DNA from: an uncultured Acidobacteriota bacterium
Lineage (GTDB): Bacteria; Acidobacteriota; Terriglobia; Bryobacterales; Bryobacteraceae
DNA: 55,464 bases
Assembly (NCBI GenBank): GCA_902825945.1
Contig: CADECY010000056.1
Span: forward strand, 1 to 55,464
Reading direction: 5' to 3'
The notes under the pieces are model-generated. The model searched no databases, was not told the origin of the DNA, and saw only the letters and a list, made by a program, of their open reading frames with translations. The translations under genes and the position numbers were made by a program. Shown here in pieces: positions 8,481 to 16,812 of this stretch (positions within the stretch are counted from its first letter, which is position 1; every line of letters starts with the position of its first letter).

Positions 8481-10562
8481 CTAGCGGTGCGCGATCACCA
8501 AGAGTGATCGCGCCCGGCGGATCGCGCAATCCACCGCCATCTTGCGTGTTTCCGGATCGAGCGCCCCGAAGCTCTCGTCTAGTATCACGAGATCGGCACG
8601 CTGCAGCAACGCCCGGGCGAGAAACACACGGCTGCGTTCCCCCTGCGACATCTGCCAGCCGGACTCGCCCACCACTTGGGCCATTCCCCCCGGCATCCGG
8701 CCGAGCAGCGGACCAAGGCCCAGCTCTTCGCAAATCTCCTCGGCGTCCCGCTGATCACTCGGAGTGTGAGGCTCGGGCCGGCCCAGCAGCAGATTGAACG
8801 ACAGAGGGCCGGTGATCATGTGATTCTGATGGAACTGCGGAGCGAGCGCCACGCGATGACGCCACCCTTCCGAGCCGATCGTGGCGCGATCGAGTCCGCC
8901 CGCGAGCAGGAGTCCGGATTGCGGTGTGCGAATCCCGGCCATGACCGCCGCGAGCGTGGACTTGCCACCGCCCGACGGGCCCTCGAGAATCACGCGTTCA
9001 CCTCGCCCAACGCGGACCGAGCATCGGCGCAACACCGGATCTTCGGCGCCCAAATAGCGATAGATCACGTCCTGCGCCTCCACCGCTGAGATGCCGTCCG
9101 GCGGATTGGCGTGTGACGGCGAGCCCGAGGGCTCCTTGATCTCGGCGGATGCGGCGAGGTCTCGGATCTGGTCGCGCGCGATCCACGCATCCATCAATTG
9201 CCAGGCTGCTCCAGTGAGTTTTCTAAAGGCCCCGTTGGCGAGCAGCACGGCCCCGAGTCCCGCGGCGAGGGGCGTCTGCGAAGCTTGATCGGAGAGGAAC
9301 GTTCCCGCCACCGAAGCGACACCCGCCACCATCCAACTCTGCGGCACCAATGCCAGCAGAGCCTCGGCGCGATCACGGGACTGCGATGCCGCGAGATAAT
9401 AGCCGAGTTCCTGATCCTCCGCCTCATGCCACTTGGAAGGATCCTCCTGCGCGAGCCGCGTGCGGTGGCCCACCATCCGCTCCACGAGCGCGTTGGTGAG
9501 GCTGATGCGGGTCTGGGTCCAGATTCGAGCACGGGCGAGGTATCGGCGGCACATGATGGCCACGAAGATGAGCCACACGGCGAGACACAGCGAGGGAGCA
9601 ACTAGCGCGGCGCTGATGAAGACCGCGAGCGCGGCACCGAGTTCGAGCAGCCCGATGAGTCCGTTGAAGCCGCCAGAAAGCGACAGATTCTCCACCGCGC
9701 TCGACTCCATCGTCTTGCCCAGTAGTTGACCGGCGCCCATCGCAAGCACGGTCTCGGGATCCAGGCGCAGAGCGCCCGCGAGCAGGCGTTGCTTCAAAAG
9801 GCCGCCGAGCGCGATCGCGAATCTCGCCTGCAGCCACAGCCCCGCCATGTGGAGCGGCACGATTGTCAACAACAGCAAAGCCCACGCGGTCAGCCAGCCC
9901 ATTTCGAGACGGCCCGTGAGAACGGCCTGTCCGATGACTCGCCACGCCAGGAGAAAAGCCCCGAGCCGAAGCACCTGCAGGACCGCGAGTTTGATCATCG
10001 ACCGCAACCACGGCCCTTGCCGGAACAGCTTGCGCCAAGGCGCTGTCACTGGTGTGCGGCATGTCCACAGCACGATCGGATGAAGCGCGAGTTGGTTGCG
10101 AATCAGTTGTCTCTCGGCCCGGGCCCGATCGGTTCCGGCGAGCCCCGCGCGATCGAGAACCGGTCCCAAGTTCTCCTTCGCAGGTGCTTCGATGCCCCCG
10201 CAGATTGCGGCTCGGATCGCATCTTGTGGCACACGCTGCTCCCTCATGCCGGGCGTGAGTAGCACGCCAGGACGCACCTGCGCCAGAAATCGAGATGATT
10301 CTCCATCCGGCACCCGCGCCAGCAGTAGCCTCCCCGCGGCAAGTTCGGAAGGGAGATCACGATGACGCAAGATCGTCCGTTCGATCTCCACTTCGAGCAA
10401 TTGACCAGCGGCCGTAATCCACTCCGTCAACTGTTGCGGAGTCATCGCCGTGGGTTCGGGAAGCCTCTCGGGTGCCGGTTCGAGGCCCCCGGTGCGCGCA
10501 AGCGCCGTGATCGCGTCACCGAGCCGGTCGTAGGGCCACAGCAGTTCGCGGATCTCCGTCAT
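8481..10562 (-). CDS. ABC exporter subunit (permease-ATPase) without peptidase domain, ending at the H-loop
   Basis: 693 residues. An N-terminal region of about 170 residues has no recognised fold, then comes a six-helix exporter-type membrane domain (about 190-460) and an ATPase domain. Walker A is EGPSGGGKST (K534), Walker B with its Glu is VILDESFGALD, and the H-loop is VIAHR. Two oddities: the signature motif reads MSQGE (from M638) instead of LSGGQ, and the protein stops right after the H-loop, lacking the usual 20-40 residue tail. The start ATG overlaps the stop of the C39 ABC gene (ATGA). A peptidase-bearing ABC protein paired with a second, peptidase-less one recalls NHLP-type bacteriocin export systems. 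The two probably form a heterodimer with one degenerate ATP site; this is inferred. Confidence 0.8.
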   Translation of the reverse strand: MTEIRELLWPYDRLGDAITALARTGGLEPAPERLPEPTAMTPQQLTEWITAAGQLLEVEIERTILRHRDLPSELAAGRLLLARVPDGESSRFLAQVRPGVLLTPGMREQRVPQDAIRAAICGGIEAPAKENLGPVLDRAGLAGTDRARAERQLIRNQLALHPIVLWTCRTPVTAPWRKLFRQGPWLRSMIKLAVLQVLRLGAFLLAWRVIGQAVLTGRLEMGWLTAWALLLLTIVPLHMAGLWLQARFAIALGGLLKQRLLAGALRLDPETVLAMGAGQLLGKTMESSAVENLSLSGGFNGLIGLLELGAALAVFISAALVAPSLCLAVWLIFVAIMCRRYLARARIWTQTRISLTNALVERMVGHRTRLAQEDPSKWHEAEDQELGYYLAASQSRDRAEALLALVPQSWMVAGVASVAGTFLSDQASQTPLAAGLGAVLLANGAFRKLTGAAWQLMDAWIARDQIRDLAASAEIKEPSGSPSHANPPDGISAVEAQDVIYRYLGAEDPVLRRCSVRVGRGERVILEGPSGGGKSTLAAVMAGIRTPQSGLLLAGGLDRATIGSEGWRHRVALAPQFHQNHMITGPLSFNLLLGRPEPHTPSDQRDAEEICEELGLGPLLGRMPGGMAQVVGESGWQMSQGERSRVFLARALLQRADLVILDESFGALDPETRKMAVDCAIRRARSLLVIAHR

Positions 10563-13168
10563 GCGTGTTCCTCGACTTCGCCCTTGTCGATCCGGATATG
10601 GCGCCAATCGGCCGACGTCCAAAGCCCGCTCGTCACCGCTTCCTCCGCCTCGAGAAGCGCGCTGAAGCGCGAGCCCCCACGCGCGCGGAGTTCGGCGGGC
10701 GAACCGTCTTCGACGATGTGTCCAGCCTCGATGACCAGCACACGATCGAAGTCGAGCGTCGAGACGACATCGTGTGTGATGAATAGAATCGTCGACTTGC
10801 GCCAGTGCTCGCGAACACGGGAAGTGAGCCGCAGACGCTTCTCATGGTCGAGCCCGCGGAAGGCCTCGTCGAGAATCACCAGCCGCGCGCCGACACGGAT
10901 CATCGCGCGCCCCAACCGCACCCGCTGTCCCTGTCCACCCGACAGCGCCGCGCCGCCTTCGCCGAGCCGCGTCTGGAGCCCATCGGGCAGCTTGCTCAGC
11001 ACATCCATCAGTTCCGACTTCTCAACCACCTCGCCCACGGCGGAGAGTTCGCCGGGCTTGGCCCCGTATCCGAGGTTGTCGAGGCAACTCGCATTCCACA
11101 GGTGAACCTCAGGGTCGACCCAGGCGATCTGCCGCCGCAGCCGCGAGGCCGCGCCGCCTTCGAGATCCACGCCGTCCACGCGAATCACGCCGGCCGATGG
11201 ACGGTGCCACCCGAGCAGCAGGCCCACGAAGCTCGACTTCCCCGCTCCGGATGGCCCGATGATCGCGACGTGCGTACCGGGCGCGATGTCGAGATCGAAA
11301 TCCTCGAGGATCGTGTGTCCGCCCGCGCGAACCGCGATTCCTTCCATGCGGATCGCCATCCCAGGCGTCGCGGCGCCGGTTTCGACTTCCTTGGCAGGCG
11401 GCTCCTCGAGAGCTCCGAGCGGCTCGATGAGACGGAGCGTTACATTGCGGAATCCCGGATATTGCCAAGCCGCCTGCACGAGGGACTGCGCGAGCGAAGG
11501 CAGGTTCAGGACCCAGTAGACGAGCAGCAGACCCGTGCCCGCCTCGCCGTGGCGGCGAAAGTGGTCGATGATCACGAGAGCGCCCAGGCCGTATCCGGTC
11601 AGCATCTGGAAGCCTTCGAGCGCCACGACACCGCGCTGCATGTCGAGCGCCGCACCCGTCCATTCCTTCATCAACTCGCCATGCGCGATGCGAATCGAGC
11701 GCTCGGCGCCGTGCGCCCGGATCGCGAACAGACCGAGCAGCGCATCGAGGTAGAAGCGGCTGAGGGCACCGAGATGCGTGCGCAGCCGCATGTCTTTCTC
11801 GAGCAGCGCGGGGCGCGCCAACACCGGTGCCACGAACGCCGCGCACAGATACACCAGTACGGGCACGAGCGCACCCGGATCGAGCCAGACGATTCCGGCG
11901 GACGTGAACAGCAACTCGAAAAACGAGCGCACAATGCGCGCGCAGAAATCAGGCAAGTGCCGAACCGTGTGCAGGCTATGGCTGCGCTCCGCCATGTCCG
12001 ACTTGGGGCGGCTCTGGAAATAGCGGTCGCCGAGCACCGGAATCTTCGACAGGAAACGCAGGCGCATCCTCATCTCGAGCTGCCGGCCGAGGCGCAGCAA
12101 TCCCATTACCTGCGGAAACTCGAGAAACAACAGAGCCACCAGCAGGGCGAGAATCGCGCCGAAGGCTCCGAGGCGTTGTCCGGCGATGCCGAGTTCGCGC
12201 GCGAGATCGAACATGCCGCGAAACAGCAACCCCTCGAGCAGCACACCAACAGAGGTCGCGGCCATCGCGGCCAGGAGCAACGGCGGCGACAACAAACCGC
12301 TCTCTCGAACCATGCGCAAAAGCAGACGCGCGGCAGGCACCGGCTTTTCGGTCAACGCAGCGGCGAGTTCGGGCGGCAGATCGTGGGCGGCGCCTTCGGC
12401 CTTGCGGCCGGAGACATGCATGAAGACCGCGCCCTTCCACCCGATCATCTCTTCTTCGCCATCTGCTGCCGGCAGAGCCCTCACTGTGAACGCACTCTCC
12501 GGAATCTGTTCCGGAGCCTCGAGAAAGGCTCGGACCAAACCGGCCGACCGGCGGCGCGAAACCGCGCCCGAGTCGACGAGCGACTGCGTCAACCGGATCG
12601 CGGCGTCGAGATTCGCAAGCGCCTTCCAGCCTTCGCCTGACGTCGCATCATCGATCAACTCCGCGGCACCGCTCACGCCGAGACGAGACATCCGCTCTTG
12701 GAGCAAGGCTCGATGGTCTTCCATCGTGGCCCATTCCCGCCAAGCGGCAGCGGGCAGCGGCTGCGTGTGCGCATAGACCCTTTCGAGAAAGCTCGAAACG
12801 CGGACCCAATGCCGCCCGGCTGCGGGATCCATCAACTGTATCCAGCCGCCTACCTTGCGCCACGCGATCACGAAGTGGGTCATCCCGCTCGAAGTCGTAA
12901 CGACGATCAACGCCGGAAAGAAGCTGGCGCGTGAGAGCAACAGATGGTCGACCGGCAGCATCGTCTGCTGCGCGTCGAGCCCGAGGCGGTTGGCCACTTC
13001 TTCGATGGTGTCGATCGACGTGCCATCGACATCGGTCTGGCAGGCTTCGCGCAGCCGGCCGTAGCTCACTGGCGTCCGGAATCCCTCTAGCAGCGACTTG
13101 AGCGATGCCGGACCACAGTCCATCGCGGAGGTCTGCACCACCTCGGGCGCAAACCAGCGCCGCTTCAT
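10559..13168 (-). CDS. C39-peptidase ABC exporter (leader-cleaving peptide/bacteriocin-type transporter)
   Basis: 869 residues from the ATG that overlaps the stop of the adaptor gene; the open frame runs further upstream but that part lies inside hlyD. The N-terminal C39 domain has an intact catalytic set: oxyanion Gln Q12, nucleophile C18 in QTSAMDCGPASL, H98 in SSGMTHFVIAW and D114 in QLMDPAAG. A helical linker of about 150 residues follows, then six membrane helices (about 290-560) and the ATPase, with Walker A GPSGAGKSS (K644), signature LSGGQGQR, Walker B VILDEAFRGLD and H-loop FITHD. Family knowledge: such proteins cut a double-glycine leader and export the peptide. No cargo gene with a GG leader was found in the window. 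The linker is longer than in classical bacteriocin exporters (about 700 residues in total). Confidence 0.85.
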   Translation of the reverse strand: MKRRWFAPEVVQTSAMDCGPASLKSLLEGFRTPVSYGRLREACQTDVDGTSIDTIEEVANRLGLDAQQTMLPVDHLLLSRASFFPALIVVTTSSGMTHFVIAWRKVGGWIQLMDPAAGRHWVRVSSFLERVYAHTQPLPAAAWREWATMEDHRALLQERMSRLGVSGAAELIDDATSGEGWKALANLDAAIRLTQSLVDSGAVSRRRSAGLVRAFLEAPEQIPESAFTVRALPAADGEEEMIGWKGAVFMHVSGRKAEGAAHDLPPELAAALTEKPVPAARLLLRMVRESGLLSPPLLLAAMAATSVGVLLEGLLFRGMFDLARELGIAGQRLGAFGAILALLVALLFLEFPQVMGLLRLGRQLEMRMRLRFLSKIPVLGDRYFQSRPKSDMAERSHSLHTVRHLPDFCARIVRSFFELLFTSAGIVWLDPGALVPVLVYLCAAFVAPVLARPALLEKDMRLRTHLGALSRFYLDALLGLFAIRAHGAERSIRIAHGELMKEWTGAALDMQRGVVALEGFQMLTGYGLGALVIIDHFRRHGEAGTGLLLVYWVLNLPSLAQSLVQAAWQYPGFRNVTLRLIEPLGALEEPPAKEVETGAATPGMAIRMEGIAVRAGGHTILEDFDLDIAPGTHVAIIGPSGAGKSSFVGLLLGWHRPSAGVIRVDGVDLEGGAASRLRRQIAWVDPEVHLWNASCLDNLGYGAKPGELSAVGEVVEKSELMDVLSKLPDGLQTRLGEGGAALSGGQGQRVRLGRAMIRVGARLVILDEAFRGLDHEKRLRLTSRVREHWRKSTILFITHDVVSTLDFDRVLVIEAGHIVEDGSPAELRARGGSRFSALLEAEEAVTSGLWTSADWRHIRIDKGEVEEHA

Positions 13169-14352
13169 TCCGCCGTGCTCCGGACCGCGGCACCACGCCC
13201 CCGAGGCGATGTCACGAAACTTCCCGCCAGACGCATGGCGAGCGCGGCGGGCGAGATGCGCTCCACTTCGATCTCGACCGAACCCGGCATGCCATGCTGC
13301 AGCGGAACCTTCGAGCCGCCCGGCTGGATGCTCAGTTCCACGCGAACAACGTTGTCCCTTACCTCCGAGGCCACCCGCTCCACACGCCCGGTGAGGCTTC
13401 CGTACTGCATCCACGGAAAGCCCTCCATGCGGATCCGCGCGGTTTGGCCGGGTCTGATCCGCCCCATCGCCGCCGCGGGTGGAAACTGCGCGACCAGTAT
13501 CGTGCCACCCGATGGAACGATCGCCGTGAGCTTTTGCCCGGCGGTGAGGAAGGCACCCGGACGCAACACCGCGGCCTCCCCGATGACCCCCGCCACCGGG
13601 GCGCGAATCACGCGGCGATCGATCTCGAAGTCGAGCCGTCCGAGTGAGGTCCGGATGTTGCGCGAATCGCCCTCGTGCCGCGTAATCTCGGACTGAATCT
13701 GCTGATGCCGCACCATGCGCTCGCTGTCGCGCTGGTGCTGCTCCCGCTCGAGGCGCGCGATGGTCAGGCGCAGACTCTCGACCGTGGCCTTCTGCGCGGC
13801 CAGATCGCTCAGAACCTTTTGGTGCTCGCGCTCGGCCACCAAGCCTTGGGCGTGCAGCTTCTTGATGCGTTCGGCTTCACCTTCCAGATACTTCGCTGGA
13901 GCCTCAGCGCTGCGAAGCTGTGATTGCGATACTTCGATCGCGGAGAGCGTGGTGCGGCGCTCCTCCTCACCCGCGCGTTCGGAGAGCATCAGCTGTTGAC
14001 GCAATCCGCGAACCTGATCATCGATCGTCGAGATCTTCGTATTCGATTCGCCGCGTTCGAGCTTCTGCAATACGCTTTCTACCCGCGCCAGTTCGTCGCC
14101 TTCCTTCACCACGCGCCCGACGGTCAGTTGCGCTTCCACCAGTTTGCCGTCCATCGGCGCCTGCACCACGAACGCCGAACGCATGGTCTCGAGCCGGGCG
14201 GTTCCGGTCACCTCGTAGAGCGGAACTTCGGCCTTGACGAACCATGCGGCCCAGGCAACGGCCAACGCGCCAGCCGCGACGAGGATCAGCGCCGAGCCCC
14301 GGAAGCCATCCGCCTCCAGCAGCGAGCCAGTTCGCGCGAACCCCCGAGACAA
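13165..14352 (-). CDS. HlyD-type membrane-fusion adaptor of the C39 ABC exporter
   Basis: About 395 residues. A single N-terminal membrane anchor lies at about 20-38 (SALILVAAGALAVAWAA). It is followed by a lipoyl-like half (VEAQLTVGRVVKEGDELARV), a long alpha-helical coiled coil at about 100-230 (rich in Glu, Gln, Arg and Leu) and the second lipoyl/beta-barrel part with RAPVAGVIGEAAVLRPG. The adaptor should bridge the inner-membrane ABC dimer to an outer-membrane channel. The start is a TTG just after the alanine dehydrogenase stop; an in-frame stop a few codons upstream rules out a longer form. Its stop overlaps the start of the C39 ABC gene (ATGA). No TolC-like gene is present in the window. 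Confidence 0.85.
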   Translation of the reverse strand: MSRGFARTGSLLEADGFRGSALILVAAGALAVAWAAWFVKAEVPLYEVTGTARLETMRSAFVVQAPMDGKLVEAQLTVGRVVKEGDELARVESVLQKLERGESNTKISTIDDQVRGLRQQLMLSERAGEEERRTTLSAIEVSQSQLRSAEAPAKYLEGEAERIKKLHAQGLVAEREHQKVLSDLAAQKATVESLRLTIARLEREQHQRDSERMVRHQQIQSEITRHEGDSRNIRTSLGRLDFEIDRRVIRAPVAGVIGEAAVLRPGAFLTAGQKLTAIVPSGGTILVAQFPPAAAMGRIRPGQTARIRMEGFPWMQYGSLTGRVERVASEVRDNVVRVELSIQPGGSKVPLQHGMPGSVEIEVERISPAALAMRLAGSFVTSPRGRGAAVRSTAE

Positions 14353-14356
14353 GGCT

Positions 14357-15469
14357 TTAGATCACTTCCCGCAGTTCCTTGTACGGCCTGTTCTGCGACT
14401 CGGCAACGGCGGCATAGGTGATATGCCCAGCGTAGGTGTTGACGCCCTGGCGGATCGCCTCGCTCGACGAGCACGCGGCCGCAAGTCCCTTGTTGGCGAT
14501 TTGGAGAACGTAGGGGACTGTCGCGTTGGTCAGGCCGAGCGTGGATGTGTGCGGAACCGCCGCGGGCATGTTCGAAACGCAATAGTGGAGCACGCGTTCC
14601 TCCACATAGACCGGATCGGTGTGCGTAGTGGCTCGCGAGGTCTCGAAGCAGCCGCCCTGATCGATCGCGACATCCACGACAACCGAGCCTGCTTTCATGT
14701 CGCGCAGCATCGATCTGCGCACCAGTCGCGGTGCCGAGGCACCGGGAATGAGCACGCCGCCGATCACCAGGTCGGCCAGTTTCACCGATTCGTGAATGGT
14801 CCAGGAATTCGAGGCAAGCGTGACAATCGAGTTATTGAAGACATCGTCGAGGTCACGAAGGCGCTCGAGATTCCGGTCGATGACCGTGACATGCGCGCCC
14901 ATGCCGACAGCGATCTTCGCCGCGTTGATTCCGACCACACCGCCACCGATGATCACGACGTTCGCTGGTGCGACGCCCGGCACGCCACCGAGCAGGATGC
15001 CGCGGCCGCCCTCAGGCTTCTGCAGATATTGCGCGCCTACCTGCACCGACATGCGTCCGGCCACTTCGCTCATCGGGGTGAGCAGCGGCAGCGAACCATC
15101 CTTCTCGCGGATCGTCTCGTAAGCCACCGACGCCGTGCCCGCATCGACCAAACGCTGAGTCAGTTCAGGAAGAGGCGCGAGGTGCAGATAGGTGAAGAGG
15201 ATCAGGTCATTGCGCAGGAACGGGAACTCGGCGGGCTGCGGCTCCTTGACCTTCACCACCATGTCCGCGCGCGACCAGACTTCAGCGCCCGATTCCACCA
15301 CCTCGGCGCCATGGCGCGCGTAGATATGATCGGGAATCGAGCTGCCGCGTCCAGCACCCGCTTCGACGATGACTTGGTGCTTGGACTCGACGAGCGCGGA
15401 AACTCCGCTCGGCACGAGTCCGACGCGAGTCTCGTGGTCCTTGATCTCCTTGGGAACGCCGATGATCAT
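14357..15469 (-). CDS. ald: Alanine dehydrogenase
   Basis: Catalyses NAD-dependent interconversion of L-alanine with pyruvate and ammonia in the cytoplasm. The 370-residue protein is full length. Expected active-site residues are present: R15 (KDHETRVGL), K75 (VKVKEPQ), H96 (TYLHLAPL) and an Asp in VDVAIDQGG. The nucleotide-binding loop reads VIIGGGVVGINAAKIA. The start ATG overlaps the stop of the upstream peptidoglycan-binding gene (ATGA), and the stop lies only 4 bases before the adaptor's TTG start. A housekeeping enzyme inside a peptide-export operon is unusual. It may be incidental, or linked to alanine supply or cell-wall metabolism. Confidence 0.95.
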   Translation of the reverse strand: MIIGVPKEIKDHETRVGLVPSGVSALVESKHQVIVEAGAGRGSSIPDHIYARHGAEVVESGAEVWSRADMVVKVKEPQPAEFPFLRNDLILFTYLHLAPLPELTQRLVDAGTASVAYETIREKDGSLPLLTPMSEVAGRMSVQVGAQYLQKPEGGRGILLGGVPGVAPANVVIIGGGVVGINAAKIAVGMGAHVTVIDRNLERLRDLDDVFNNSIVTLASNSWTIHESVKLADLVIGGVLIPGASAPRLVRRSMLRDMKAGSVVVDVAIDQGGCFETSRATTHTDPVYVEERVLHYCVSNMPAAVPHTSTLGLTNATVPYVLQIANKGLAAACSSSEAIRQGVNTYAGHITYAAVAESQNRPYKELREVI

Positions 15470-16104
15470 CGCGGCGAATGGTTCCCTTCGTTCAAAGCCA
15501 CGGCCTCGGGAGCAGGGGCGGGAGCCGGAGGCTTGGGAGCCTGCGGATTGGCGGGAGTGACCGCACCGGCGGGGATGCGCTTGGGTCCGAGACCGAGCGC
15601 GATCAGTGCCATCGAACTCAGTTTGCCATCGGCGCGCAGGTTGTGTTCTGTCTGGAACTGCTTGAGCGCCTCAGCGGAACGCTGGTCCCATTTCCCGTCG
15701 GGGTCCTTCTGGAGGTAGCCCCGATCCACGAGCGCGCGTTCGATCTCGACGAAGCGATCGGTCGATGGAGCCTGTTGCCCGGGATTGTAGAAGACGCGGC
15801 GCGGAGCGGGTGCTTTCGAACGCGCCTTCATCGCCACCCGCCGGCTGGCGGGAGCCTTGCCCGTGCCATAGGTGCGCCGAATCGAGGTCGAGCGCTTGTA
15901 CTGGTTGCGGACCGGCGCTTTACCCCTGACCGCAACGGCCTTGGTTCCAGACTTCGTTCCCGATTTCGCGACGGGCGCTTTCGCTTTCGCCACAGGCTGT
16001 TTCGGCGGGGCGGACTTCTTCGCCTGGGCGGACGCCTCGTCCTGGGCGGCGGCCCAGAACAGCAGGGCAACGACGATGAGCCAGGAAAACCGGATCAGAC
16101 GCAC
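15466..16104 (-). CDS. Secreted peptidoglycan-binding-domain protein with basic Ala/Pro/Lys linker
   Basis: 212 residues from a GTG start. A signal peptide (WLIVVALLFWAAAQDEASAQ) is followed by about 90 residues of low-complexity Ala/Lys/Pro/Arg/Ser sequence (PVAKAKAPVAKSG), a likely cell-wall- or polyanion-associated linker. A peptidoglycan-binding type 1 domain then covers about 125-185, with the typical VEIERALVDRGYL and SAEALKQFQTEHNL helices. No catalytic domain is visible. It probably localises to the periplasm and binds peptidoglycan. Its stop overlaps the ald start. I see no clear RBS before the GTG, so the exact start is uncertain. Confidence 0.75.
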   Translation of the reverse strand: MRLIRFSWLIVVALLFWAAAQDEASAQAKKSAPPKQPVAKAKAPVAKSGTKSGTKAVAVRGKAPVRNQYKRSTSIRRTYGTGKAPASRRVAMKARSKAPAPRRVFYNPGQQAPSTDRFVEIERALVDRGYLQKDPDGKWDQRSAEALKQFQTEHNLRADGKLSSMALIALGLGPKRIPAGAVTPANPQAPKPPAPAPAPEAVALNEGNHSPR

Positions 16105-16137
16105 AGAGTCAAGTGTAACGCAGTACGGACCGGCCGG

Positions 16138-16572
16138 TCAGGCCGCATCTCTGACCGCGACCACGAGCTTCTTCCCGAGCACCAGCAATGCGGCTTCGAT
16201 CTGATCCAACGGAGACGGATGGTCCAAGTCGAAGAGCCGGTCTAATTGCGACAACGAGATCCCGATTCGCCGGGCCAGTTGGCCCTTGCCGAGCCCGCTT
16301 GCCCGGAACGAACGATAGAGTTCCACCTTTGCCGATTCCAAGGCCGGCAAGGCGATGGAATGCACCGCGCGGCCCGCCCGAACCGATGGGGGTTCTGGGA
16401 CGTCCTGCCCGATGGTGATCAGCCCAAGGAAATAGGTACGCAGACAGTCCTCAGCCATGGCCAACGCCTCTTCCTTGCTGTCGCCTTGGGTTAACGCGCC
16501 AGGGAGTCCAGGGAATTCGACCCAGAATCCTCCATCCTTGGCGGAGTGCAGTTTGGCTTGGTAGATTGCCAT
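16138..16572 (-). CDS. hicB: HicB-family antitoxin
   Basis: 144 residues. The N-terminal half is the RNase H-like HicB fold (MAIYQAKLHSAKDGGFWVEF, then PGLPGALTQGDSKEEALAMA), normally the part that binds HicA. The C-terminal half is a helix-turn-helix (LARRIGISLSQLDRLF) expected to bind the operon's own promoter. The start lies 2 bases after the stop of the hicA remnant, the usual hicAB order. Because hicA is frameshifted (see that entry), this antitoxin may now be an orphan or may act only as a DNA-binding repressor. The longer open frame upstream is hicA read through and is not the start. Confidence 0.88.
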   Translation of the reverse strand: MAIYQAKLHSAKDGGFWVEFPGLPGALTQGDSKEEALAMAEDCLRTYFLGLITIGQDVPEPPSVRAGRAVHSIALPALESAKVELYRSFRASGLGKGQLARRIGISLSQLDRLFDLDHPSPLDQIEAALLVLGKKLVVAVRDAA

Positions 16573-16574
16573 GT

Positions 16575-16767
16575 TCACCTCAGGTCCTCGAGAGTCAGGC
16601 CTAACGTTTTCAGAATACCGTGAAGGGGTCCCTGGCTTGACCTCGTCCCTCGCATGGCGCGGAAGCGTGGTGGAACGTCCATCGAGTGTGACGAACGTGT
16701 GCTTCTTGCCCTCGACGAATGAACATCCTCGCCTCTGGAGCAGCCGCTTCAACTCCCCGCAGGTCAA
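16575..16767 (-). pseudogene. hicA: HicA toxin gene with a one-base frameshift
   Basis: From a TTG start the frame gives TCGELKRLLQRRGCSF, VEGKKHTFVTLDGRS and TTLPRHARDEVKPGT, a clear HicA (double-stranded-RNA-binding-like mRNA interferase) including the conserved His region GKKH. After KPGT the family motif continues in another frame as LHGILKTLGLTLEDLR followed by a TGA just before hicB. One extra base, best placed in the G4 run (plus strand) at 16625-16628, explains this: the interval is 193 bases, one more than 64 codons. In the present frame the protein reads through in a wrong frame into hicB. It is either a genuine inactivation or a homopolymer sequencing error. Confidence 0.8.
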
Positions 16768-16771
16768 GTCC

Positions 16772-16803
16772 GATTGTATCCCGATCCGCGCTCCTGCTAT
16801 ATT
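16772..16803. promoter_or_regulatory. Overlapping divergent -10 elements between hicA and the beta-propeller gene
   Basis: On the minus strand a TACAAT hexamer (16772-16777) stands a few bases before the hicA TTG. On the plus strand TATATT (16798-16803) lies 9 bases before the ATG of the beta-propeller gene. Neither has a convincing TTGACA partner. The closeness of both -10 boxes to their start codons, with no ribosome binding site, suggests short-leader or leaderless transcripts. Weak, motif-only call. Confidence 0.35.
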
Positions 16804-16812
16804 CCGCCTTGC

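Noticed and set aside
10805..12640. 611-codon open frame opposite the C39 ABC exporter
   Set aside because: Low-complexity Arg/Gln/His/Glu translation and no motifs; an antisense shadow.
14234..15718. 494-codon open frame on the plus strand opposite ald and the peptidoglycan-binding gene
   Set aside because: It spans two well supported genes, has no RBS and its translation has no recognisable domain.
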